64,000 nucleotides of DNA from Microvirga sp. VF16 (GTDB taxonomy: Bacteria > Pseudomonadota > Alphaproteobacteria > Rhizobiales > Beijerinckiaceae), in contig NZ_CP069354.1 in NCBI RefSeq assembly GCF_016864375.1, positions 992,001-1,056,000 on the forward strand, given 5' to 3'. The position numbers and the translations under genes were made by a program. Shown here piece by piece: positions 52,211 to 59,389 of the stretch. The notes beneath the pieces were generated by a model. It worked only from the letters and a program-made list of their open reading frames with translations. It made no database searches and was not told the origin of the DNA. Positions within the stretch are counted from its first letter, which is position 1. Each line of letters opens with the position of its first letter.

Positions 52211-52918
52211 GTGCAGGATGAGTGGCGACCTCAAGCTCCCCGTGTCACATCGGCACGCCTCTCGGGTGCGATGCGAGCCGTCGCCGACTTCATAGGACGC
52301 TCGGATCTTCAGCCCGGAGATTGTCTCCCGCCGGAACGCGAACTGATGGCGGAACTTTCGGTCGGACGCTCCACCATCCGCGAAGTGATCAGACACTGGC
52401 AGGCGCTGGGTGTCGTCGAGAGCCGCAGGGGCAGCGGCACCTATCTGGTGCGTCGGATCTCGCCGGAGACCATGCACCTTCCGCTCGCGGTTGACAGTGG
52501 GCGCAACGGGCTTCTGCAGATGCTGGAGGTCCGGCGGGGTCTGGAAGTCGAGGCAAGCGCTCTCGCCGCGATGAGAGCGGGGGCAGCCGATCTCGAGCGA
52601 ATCGAGTCGAAACTCCTGATCATGGAGGCGGTGCATCGTGAGAAGGGCTGCGCCGGTCCGGAGGATCTCGCTTTCCACTTATCGATCTACGATGCCAGCG
52701 GCAATCCGATCTTCAACCAACTCCTGTCCCAGATGCGCGACAGCGTGCAGACCCTGTTCGGGATGTCGCGCGTGCGGGTCGATTTCGCCGCCCGCTCCTT
52801 CCCTTTTCATCGTGAGCTGTTCGAGGCGATTGCAGCCAAGGACCCCGATGCCGCCCGAGCCAAGACCCTCGCGATCCTCGCCATCGTGGAGGAAGATATC
52901 AAGGACATGATCAAATGA
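52211..52918 (+). CDS. GntR-family regulator (FCD/FadR subfamily)
   Basis: A 235-residue regulator with GntR winged helix (LQPGDCLPPERELMAELSVG then RSTIREVIRHWQALGVVESR) and an FCD effector domain (EDLAFHLSIYDASGNPIFNQ). The start is GTG at 52211, with TGGAGG eight bases upstream. It heads a rightward operon; its stop overlaps the PLP enzyme start by ATGA. Members of this type commonly sense organic or amino acids, matching control of the lyase and transporter genes it precedes. Confidence 0.9.
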   Translation: MQDEWRPQAPRVTSARLSGAMRAVADFIGRSDLQPGDCLPPERELMAELSVGRSTIREVIRHWQALGVVESRRGSGTYLVRRISPETMHLPLAVDSGRNGLLQMLEVRRGLEVEASALAAMRAGAADLERIESKLLIMEAVHREKGCAGPEDLAFHLSIYDASGNPIFNQLLSQMRDSVQTLFGMSRVRVDFAARSFPFHRELFEAIAAKDPDAARAKTLAILAIVEEDIKDMIK

Positions 52919-54087
52919 GCCCACCCGTCGATCCGCTGGCACGCGCCATGGCCATCCTCGCTCATGACGGGGACCATGCCTACGAGGCTGTCGTGCCGCC
53001 GATCGCCCAGACCTCCCTCTTCACCTTCGGCTCCTATGCCGAGATGGAGGCGACCTATCGCGGCGAGAACGTTCGCCCCACCTATACGCGAGGCCTCAAT
53101 CCGACGGTTCGTCTGTTCGAGGAGAAGATGGCCGCCCTGGAATGCGGCGAGGATGCCATCGGATTTGCCAGCGGCATGGCGGCGATCTCTTCTACCGTCC
53201 TGGCCTTCATTCGGCCCGGCGATCGGATCCTGTGCGTCGAGCACGTCTATCCCGATGCCTATCGTCTCTTCCAGACCTATCTCAAGGGTATGAACGTGAC
53301 GGTCGATTATGTGGACGGTCGCGATCTCGATGCGGTGCGGCGTGCTCTTCCCGGCGCACGTCTCTTCTACATGGAAAGCCCGACCAGCTGGCTCATGCAT
53401 GTCCATGATGTCGCCGCAATGGCAAAGATGGCCCGCGAGAACGGCGCGATCTCTATCATTGACAACAGCTGGGCGAGTCCGATCTTTCAGCAGCCGCTCA
53501 CTCTCGGCGTGGACCTCGTGCTGCACTCCGCCTCGAAATATATCGGCGGTCATAGCGATGTGGTGGCGGGCGTGGTGGTCGGCTCAAAGGCCCTGATCGG
53601 GGAGATACGTTCTCGCATCTACCCCTATCTCGGTGGCAAGCTGTCTCCCTTCGATGCCTGGCTCCTCCTGCGTGGCCTGCGGACGCTGCCGATCCGCATG
53701 CGGGCCCATGAGGCCGCCGGGCTCCACGTTGCGCGCCAACTCGCCAAGCGTCCCGACGTGGTTGCGGTCTATCATCCTGGCCTCGGCAATGCCCTGCCCG
53801 ACGGGCTACAGGGGACGTCCGGTCTCTTCTCATTCGAGTTCGACGGCAGTGTTGATATTCCGAGATTCGCCGATGCCCTGCGCTTCTTCAAACTTGGCGT
53901 GAGCTGGGGCGGGCACGAGAGCCTCGTGGTTCCGGCGCAGGTGGTGCGCGTGCAGGCCGCCGGTCCTAACTCGGCGATTGATTTCGGCGTATCGGAACGC
54001 ATCGTGCGCCTCCATGTGGGCCTTGAGGGCCAGGACGCGCTGGTTACCGATCTCTTCCAGGCCATCAGGGAGGCAAAAATGACCTGA
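52915..54087 (+). CDS. Cys/Met metabolism PLP-dependent enzyme (cystathionine lyase / methionine gamma-lyase type)
   Basis: A 390-residue fold-type I enzyme of the Cys_Met_Meta_PP family. The PLP lysine is Lys208 in LHSASKYIGGHSDVVAG. Other family motifs: YTRGLNPTVRLFEEKMAALE, GFASGMAAISSTVLAFIRPG (phosphate loop) and IIDNSWASPIFQQPL with the cofactor Asp. These enzymes break or exchange C-S bonds in cystathionine, methionine, cysteine or related thioethers. It is translationally coupled to the GntR regulator and followed by a sugar-type ABC transporter, an unusual partnership that suggests the imported compound is a thioether or sulfur-containing conjugate (inference). Confidence 0.88.
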   Translation: MSPPVDPLARAMAILAHDGDHAYEAVVPPIAQTSLFTFGSYAEMEATYRGENVRPTYTRGLNPTVRLFEEKMAALECGEDAIGFASGMAAISSTVLAFIRPGDRILCVEHVYPDAYRLFQTYLKGMNVTVDYVDGRDLDAVRRALPGARLFYMESPTSWLMHVHDVAAMAKMARENGAISIIDNSWASPIFQQPLTLGVDLVLHSASKYIGGHSDVVAGVVVGSKALIGEIRSRIYPYLGGKLSPFDAWLLLRGLRTLPIRMRAHEAAGLHVARQLAKRPDVVAVYHPGLGNALPDGLQGTSGLFSFEFDGSVDIPRFADALRFFKLGVSWGGHESLVVPAQVVRVQAAGPNSAIDFGVSERIVRLHVGLEGQDALVTDLFQAIREAKMT

Positions 54088-54148
54088 CATGAACCTTCAC
54101 ATAGGAGCGGTCGAACATCTTCGCGACAAACAAGACAGAGGGAAGACC

Positions 54149-55414
54149 ATGATCCAACGCCTATTGCTCGCCACTGCGCTCGCCACGGTCTTTGCCGGCA
54201 GCGCTCTCGCCCAAACAACCCTGAAACTCACCGAAGTCATCACCAGTCCCGAGCGCACGGAGACGCTGAAGGGCATCGTGAAGAGCTTTGAGGATGCCAA
54301 TCCCGGTGTCAAAGTGGAGATCACGTCCCTGCCATGGGGGCAAGCGTTTGAGAAATTTGCCACCATGGTGTCTGCCGGCGACACGCCCGACGTGGTCGAG
54401 ATGCCGGACCGCTGGCTATCGCTTTATGCCAACAATGGCGCGCTGGAGAGCCTTGAGCCCTACCTGAAGACATGGCCGAACACCGCTGGGCTCACAGACA
54501 AGGCGCTGGAGGTCGGACGAACCGTCAAGAACACGGCCTATATGCTGCCTTACGGCTTTTACCTGCGCGCGATGTTCTACAACAAAAAGCTCTTCGAGCA
54601 GGCGGGTGTGAAAGAACCCCCGAAGACCCTTGAGGAATTCGAGGATGTGTCGAAGAAAGTCTCTGCCGTTCCGGGTAAATACGGCTACTGCCTGCGCGGC
54701 GGGCCTGGTGGCCTCAATGGATGGGTGATGTTCGGCGCCACCATGGCGGGCGACAACAGCTTCTTCAAGCAGGACGGAACCTCCACTTTCGCCGACGAGG
54801 GCTGGGTGAAGGGAGTCACGTATCTCACCGATCTCTACAAGAAGGGCTATGCGCCGAAGGACAGCGTCAATTGGGGCTTTAACGAGATCGTGGCGGGCTT
54901 CTATTCCAGCACCTGCGCGATGCTCGACCAGGATCCGGATGCGCTCATCGCCATTGCCGAACGCATGAAGCCGGATGAGTACGGCGTGGCGCCGTTCCCG
55001 AAGGGCCCGGCCGGCAAGGCCTTCCCGACCATCGGCTATGCCGGCTGGTCGATGTTCGCCAACAGCAAGAACAAGGAGCTGTCCTGGAAGCTCATCTCGG
55101 CACTTGCGAGCCCGGACGGCAACATTGCGTGGAACAAGAGGACGGGTGCGCTGCCGATCTACAAGTCCGCCGAGACCGACCCATTCTATTCCGGCCCGCA
55201 GTTCAAGGGCTGGTTCGAAGAACTGGCGGATAAGAACGTCGTGCCGACCATCATGCCGACCTACCTGCAGGAATTCGCTTTCTTTGCTGATTCGCTCGCA
55301 GTGAAGACCAGTCAGCAGGCACTCCTCGGACAGATCGCCCCGAAGGACATGGCGGCACAATGGGCCGACTACATGACCAAGGCGCAGAAGAAATATCTCG
55401 CGTCGAAAAAGTAA
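54149..55414 (+). CDS. Sugar-type ABC transporter substrate-binding protein (UgpB/MalE class)
   Basis: A 421-residue SBP_bac_1-type binding protein with signal RLLLATALATVFAGSALAQ. Features: the helix ERTETLKGIVKSFEDANPGV, the domain WGQAFEKFATMVSAGDTPDV and VEMPDRWLSLYANNGALESL, standard for the class. The start at 54149 follows AGAGGGAAG; the 20 upstream codons in frame are not convincing. It is the first transporter gene of the operon and is followed by a perfect 11-bp hairpin. The family binds oligosaccharides, glycerol-3-phosphate and other polar compounds, so the ligand need not be a sugar. Confidence 0.9.
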   Translation: MIQRLLLATALATVFAGSALAQTTLKLTEVITSPERTETLKGIVKSFEDANPGVKVEITSLPWGQAFEKFATMVSAGDTPDVVEMPDRWLSLYANNGALESLEPYLKTWPNTAGLTDKALEVGRTVKNTAYMLPYGFYLRAMFYNKKLFEQAGVKEPPKTLEEFEDVSKKVSAVPGKYGYCLRGGPGGLNGWVMFGATMAGDNSFFKQDGTSTFADEGWVKGVTYLTDLYKKGYAPKDSVNWGFNEIVAGFYSSTCAMLDQDPDALIAIAERMKPDEYGVAPFPKGPAGKAFPTIGYAGWSMFANSKNKELSWKLISALASPDGNIAWNKRTGALPIYKSAETDPFYSGPQFKGWFEELADKNVVPTIMPTYLQEFAFFADSLAVKTSQQALLGQIAPKDMAAQWADYMTKAQKKYLASKK

Positions 55415-55421
55415 GTCTGGG

Positions 55422-55448
55422 ACGGCGCGGCAGCCTGTGCCGCGCCGT
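55422..55448 (+). terminator. Perfect hairpin after the binding-protein gene
   Basis: ACGGCGCGGCA and TGCCGCGCCGT form an exact 11-bp stem with loop GCCTG, 7 bases past the stop codon. There is no T-run, so partial attenuation or RNA stabilisation is likely, leaving more binding protein than permease. Confidence 0.6.
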
Positions 55449-55476
55449 TCAGCTTTGAATGTTTCAGGAGCGCCGC

Positions 55477-56409
55477 ATGTCCACGATGTCCTTCGTCGAG
55501 GAGGCCACGCATCCGCAGCGCACGCCGTTGCGCAGGCTCGCACTGAAGGCAGAGCCTTATCTCTATATCGCCCCCTCCGTGATCCTGATCGCGACCATCA
55601 TGCTCGTGCCGCTCGTGATCGGTCTGTCCTATTCCTTCCGCGACATGCAACTGCTTAATCCCTTCAGCGGCGGCTTTGTGGGGACGGAGCATTTCGAGGC
55701 CCTCTGGACCGATGCAGCGTTCTGGCATGCAATGCGAAACACGCTGGTCTGGACCTTCGCGTCCGTTGCGCTCCAATTTACCTTCGGTCTGGTGCTGGCA
55801 CTACTCTTGAACAATGCGTTTCCAGGGCGGGGCGTCGTACAGGCGCTGGTCTTTCTGCCTTGGGCGGTGCCGACTTTCCTGTCCGGGCTCAACTGGGCCT
55901 GGCTGTTCAACCCGGTGGTCGGCCCACTGCCGCACTGGATGGCGGCTGTCGGCATTCTCTCCAGCCCAGAGAACATTCTGTCCGATCCGGACCTCGCGAT
56001 CTGGGGGCCGATCATCGCCAATGTCTGGTGGGGCATTCCATTCTTCGCCATCACGCTGCTCGCCGCGCTCCAGTCCATTCCGCAGGACATTTATGAGGCA
56101 GCATCCATCGATGGGGCGGGTGCGTGGCGGCGCTTTACCGACATCACCATCCCATTCCTGGCTCCGACGATTGCCATCGCGGTGCTGTTGCGGACCGTCT
56201 GGATCGCCAATTTTGCCGATCTGATCATCGTCATGACCAACGGCGGCCCGGCTGACAGCACGCAGATCGTGTCGAGCTACATCTTCACCCAGGCCTTCCG
56301 ACGGCTCGATTTCGGCTATGCCTCTGCGGTGGCAGTGGTTCTTCTGGTTCTGCTCCTCGCCTATTCCTTCGTGATCATCCTGCTCCGTCAGGCCTTGCTA
56401 AGACGATGA
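55477..56409 (+). CDS. Sugar-type ABC transporter permease 1 (MalF/UgpA class)
   Basis: A 310-residue MetI-like permease with six transmembrane helices (first: LYIAPSVILIATIMLVPLVIG). The EAA loop reads DIYEAASIDGAGAWRRFTDI, contacting the ATPase. The ATG at 55477 is preceded by CAGGAG; another in-frame ATG six codons upstream is possible. It is in the transporter operon, four bases before the second permease's earliest start. Confidence 0.92.
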   Translation: MSTMSFVEEATHPQRTPLRRLALKAEPYLYIAPSVILIATIMLVPLVIGLSYSFRDMQLLNPFSGGFVGTEHFEALWTDAAFWHAMRNTLVWTFASVALQFTFGLVLALLLNNAFPGRGVVQALVFLPWAVPTFLSGLNWAWLFNPVVGPLPHWMAAVGILSSPENILSDPDLAIWGPIIANVWWGIPFFAITLLAALQSIPQDIYEAASIDGAGAWRRFTDITIPFLAPTIAIAVLLRTVWIANFADLIIVMTNGGPADSTQIVSSYIFTQAFRRLDFGYASAVAVVLLVLLLAYSFVIILLRQALLRR

Positions 56410-56419
56410 GGACGTGCCT

Positions 56420-57259
56420 GTGAAATCCTTCACGCGCAATACCGCCTACTGGATCCTGCATTACGGGCTGCTTGCCTTTTATGTGACCTTCGCCCTGTTC
56501 CCCCTCTACTGGCTGCTCAAGGTTTCGGTCACGCCCAATGATCTCCTCTATAGCGAGGGCATCCGGCTCTGGCCGTCGCGCACGTCGCTTAACCATTATG
56601 CCTTCGTGCTCGCCCACAGCGATTTTCCGCTCTTCTTCAAGAACAGTCTCATCGTTTCAGGTGGCACCGCCGTCGCGGTGACGCTCGTCGCTGCCTTCTC
56701 TGGCTATGCCATGTCTCGCTTCAGCTTTCGCGGTAAGATGTGGCTGGTGGGTTTGATGCTCATCACGCAGATGTTCCCGCTCGTCATGCTGGTGGCGCCG
56801 ATCTTCAAGCTCTTCTCGCCGCTCGGGCTGACGAATAGCCTGACCGGCCTGGTGATCGTCTACACCGCATTCAACATTCCATTCGCAACCTTCCTGATGC
56901 AGTCCTTCTTCGATGGCATTCCAAGGGATCTGGAGGAAGCCGCCATGATCGACGGCGCATCGCGCTTCCGCGCCTTTCGGCAGATCATTCTCCCGCTTAC
57001 GCTCCCAGGTGTTGCTGCCACCCTCGGCTTTGTGTTCACGGCCGCCTGGAGCGAGCTGCTCTTCGCCCTGATGCTGGTGTCAAAGGCTGAGGCCAGCACG
57101 TTTCCGGTGGGGCTCCTGAGCTTCGTATCGAAGTTCTCCGTCGATTTCGGACAGATGATGGCGGCAGGTATTCTGGCGCTGATCCCCGCCTGCCTCTTCT
57201 TCCTCCTCATCCAGCGTTATCTCGTCCAGGGCCTCACGGCTGGTGCGGTCAAAGGCTAA
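56420..57259 (+). CDS. Sugar-type ABC transporter permease 2 (MalG/UgpE class)
   Basis: A 279-residue permease with six helices (HYGLLAFYVTFALFPLYWLL first) and the EAA loop DLEEAAMIDGASRFRAFRQI. The start is taken as GTG at 56420, where GAGG lies eight bases upstream; GTG at 56414 is an in-frame alternative. It partners the permease at 55477 and the ATPase at 57271. Confidence 0.92.
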   Translation: MKSFTRNTAYWILHYGLLAFYVTFALFPLYWLLKVSVTPNDLLYSEGIRLWPSRTSLNHYAFVLAHSDFPLFFKNSLIVSGGTAVAVTLVAAFSGYAMSRFSFRGKMWLVGLMLITQMFPLVMLVAPIFKLFSPLGLTNSLTGLVIVYTAFNIPFATFLMQSFFDGIPRDLEEAAMIDGASRFRAFRQIILPLTLPGVAATLGFVFTAAWSELLFALMLVSKAEASTFPVGLLSFVSKFSVDFGQMMAAGILALIPACLFFLLIQRYLVQGLTAGAVKG

Positions 57260-57270
57260 GGGATCCCATC

Positions 57271-58350
57271 ATGGCTTCGATCGATATTCAGGGTGTCCGC
57301 AAGACCTATGGGGTGGTGCCCGTCCTTCACAATGTCGACTTGTCAATTCACGATGGGGAGTTCGTTGTCCTGGTCGGACCCTCGGGCTGTGGCAAGTCCA
57401 CGCTTCTGCGCATGATCGCCGGGCTCGAGGGTATCACCAGCGGCACGATCCGCATCGGTGGGCAGGTGGTCAACGAGCTTGCACCCAAGGACCGGGACAT
57501 TGCCATGGTGTTCCAGTCCTATGCCCTGTACCCGCACATGACCGTCCGAGACAACATGAACTACAGCCTGAGGCTCCGTGGTACGCCGGCGGACCGTATG
57601 GTCAGCGTCATCTCTGCGGCCGCCCACAAGCTCGGACTGGATACCTTGCTGGATCGTAAGCCCCGGACACTGTCCGGAGGGCAGCGCCAGCGCGTCGCCA
57701 TGGGGCGTTCGATCGTGCGCCAGCCGAAGGCTTTTTTATTCGATGAACCCTTGTCGAATCTCGATGCGCGTCTCCGCGAACAGATGCGTGTCGAAATCAA
57801 GAAGTTGCATCGCGACCTGGGGACGACATCGATCTACGTCACCCATGACCAGGTGGAGGCCATGACCCTGGCAGATCGTATCGTCGCCATAAACGGAGGC
57901 GTCATTCAGCAGGTCGGTACGCCGCTCGATCTTTACGAGCGCCCAGCCAACCTCTTCGTCGCGGGCTTCATTGGCTCCCCCGCCATCAACATTCTTGATG
58001 GTGTCCTCCGCCGTGACGGGGAACATACGGCTATCGAGTTCGGCTCGGGCGAGAGGGTGTCTGTCGTCTCCCGAATCCCGGGGCAGGATAACCAGATCGT
58101 GAAAGTGGGGATACGTCCGGAGGACGTCAGGATAACGGACCAAAAAGAGGGGGCGCTTACGGGACAGGTCGAACTCGTGGAGCCGATGGGGCTGGGAACC
58201 ATCGTTCACATCGGAACAAATCATGGTACGTTGAAGGTATTCGTGCTGGAGCGGCGTGACCATGGGGTCGGTGCGCGTGTATCCTACACGTTACCTGCCG
58301 CCAAAATACACATTTTCGACGCGGCGACAGGTGAGAGACTGTCAGAATAG
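57271..58350 (+). CDS. Sugar-type ABC transporter ATPase (UgpC/MalK class)
   Basis: A 359-residue ATPase. Walker A GPSGCGKST, signature LSGGQRQRVAMGRSI, Walker B AFLFDEPLSNLD, switch His in YVTHDQVEAMTL, then a C-terminal TOBE/MalK-type domain of about 120 residues (VGIRPEDVRITDQ, EPMGLGTIVHIGT). It is 11 bases after permease 2 and closes the six-gene operon regulator, lyase, binding protein, two permeases, ATPase. Confidence 0.94.
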   Translation: MASIDIQGVRKTYGVVPVLHNVDLSIHDGEFVVLVGPSGCGKSTLLRMIAGLEGITSGTIRIGGQVVNELAPKDRDIAMVFQSYALYPHMTVRDNMNYSLRLRGTPADRMVSVISAAAHKLGLDTLLDRKPRTLSGGQRQRVAMGRSIVRQPKAFLFDEPLSNLDARLREQMRVEIKKLHRDLGTTSIYVTHDQVEAMTLADRIVAINGGVIQQVGTPLDLYERPANLFVAGFIGSPAINILDGVLRRDGEHTAIEFGSGERVSVVSRIPGQDNQIVKVGIRPEDVRITDQKEGALTGQVELVEPMGLGTIVHIGTNHGTLKVFVLERRDHGVGARVSYTLPAAKIHIFDAATGERLSE

Positions 58351-58440
58351 TTCACCGGCTGGCACTGCTCCACTTTTGCGCTGGCCCTTTAACCGGTTGG
58401 GTTGACGATATCCTCATGCCTCCCAGCGGACGGAGAAGCG

Positions 58441-58860
58441 TCAGATACCAGTCCCCTTCACCTTGGTGACCATCTCCCAGTTGTCTCCAGCGGCGATGAT
58501 GCATGTCTTGCCGTCTGTCGCTGTCATCACCATTGACCACGAGCCGGCTGAAGAGGCGAAGACTTCCAGGACCTGCCCTGACTGTGCCAAGCCGATCCCG
58601 ACAGGGCTCTCCTTGTACTGATCGGACAACAGCTCCACGAGTTTCTCCCGGGTAGCACATACCACCTGAGCGTGAGCCGACGAGGGCCCGAATGCAACTA
58701 GGCCACCAAGCACGGAAATCACAGCGAGGGAACGGTAGGCCGAGGCATAGTGCGGACGAGCAACCGCCCTAACTGGAACCGGCTGCCGAACAATGAGGAG
58801 CGTTTTGAGCCAGTGAGGCACCTTGGGGATGGAGATCAGGCGAAGAGTCTTCAAGTTCAT
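58441..58860 (-). CDS. Small exported protein of unknown function, conserved-looking
   Basis: A 139-residue protein. The first 65 residues hold a basic N terminus and one hydrophobic signal or anchor (SLAVISVLGGLVAFGPSSAHA). The mature part REKLVELLSDQYKESPVGIG, then SGQVLEVFASSAGSWSMVMT and CIIAAGDNWEMV, is a pattern I have seen in many small periplasmic proteins of Hyphomicrobiales with no known function; two cysteines may pair. AGGAGG precedes the ATG at 58860. It diverges from the acylase gene across a 529-base gap. Confidence 0.75.
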   Translation of the reverse strand: MNLKTLRLISIPKVPHWLKTLLIVRQPVPVRAVARPHYASAYRSLAVISVLGGLVAFGPSSAHAQVVCATREKLVELLSDQYKESPVGIGLAQSGQVLEVFASSAGSWSMVMTATDGKTCIIAAGDNWEMVTKVKGTGI

Positions 58861-59389
58861 CGAAACCTCCTGTTGCTGATTCCAAGCGTCGCATATCGCC
58901 TCATGACTTGCTGTGATGAGCGTCACAGAACCTCTTCTGGCGGTTCTGTTGCAGCTACTTCTTTCCTGGCGCCTGGCTGTGACCTGCGCCGGGAGACAGA
59001 AGCAGGGTGCCCAAGCGGCCGGCAATGGTATCGTCATTCGGACGAGGTGAGATCGGATGCTGCCTTATGAGGGCCATGGCAGGTTGGCACGGGACTGGCA
59101 CAGCCGGATGGAGCGTTCCGGTATAAGCTCTCCGGCCGGGTCCGCTACCGTGCCAGGGGACAACACCTCATCCATCAGCATCTGTTTGTGGCCTGAATTG
59201 GCGCGATCCGGGGAACTAGTGTCGCTTACTGTCCCGACAACCCGCTCGATCCTGATACCAGCCCTGTCAGGAATGCAATTGTTCCAACCCTGTCCAAAGT
59301 CCGACCATCGGGCTGATCTGATTCCCGCACGCCACTCCTATCCTGGAGAGAAAGGGAACAGACCGTTTGTTGACAGGGAGAAACATACG
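58861..59389. other. Divergent intergenic region with a two-stem structured segment
   Basis: Contains the promoters of the small exported protein and the acylase. TGGCACGG (59085-59092) pairs with CCGTGCCA (59148-59155); inside, GCCGGA-TG-GAG (59103-59113) pairs with CTC-TCCGGC (59128-59136). The arrangement resembles a structured RNA leader about 235 bases before the acylase start. CAGGGAG precedes the ATG at 59390. Confidence 0.4.

Noticed and set aside
58365..58410. Possible degenerate copy of the dispersed repeat (CTCCACTTTTGCGC)
   Set aside because: Only about ten bases match and the palindromic arms are missing.
59057..59389. Longer N terminus for the penicillin acylase
   Set aside because: The extra 111 codons precede a good signal peptide and Shine-Dalgarno at 59390 and cover a structured non-coding segment.
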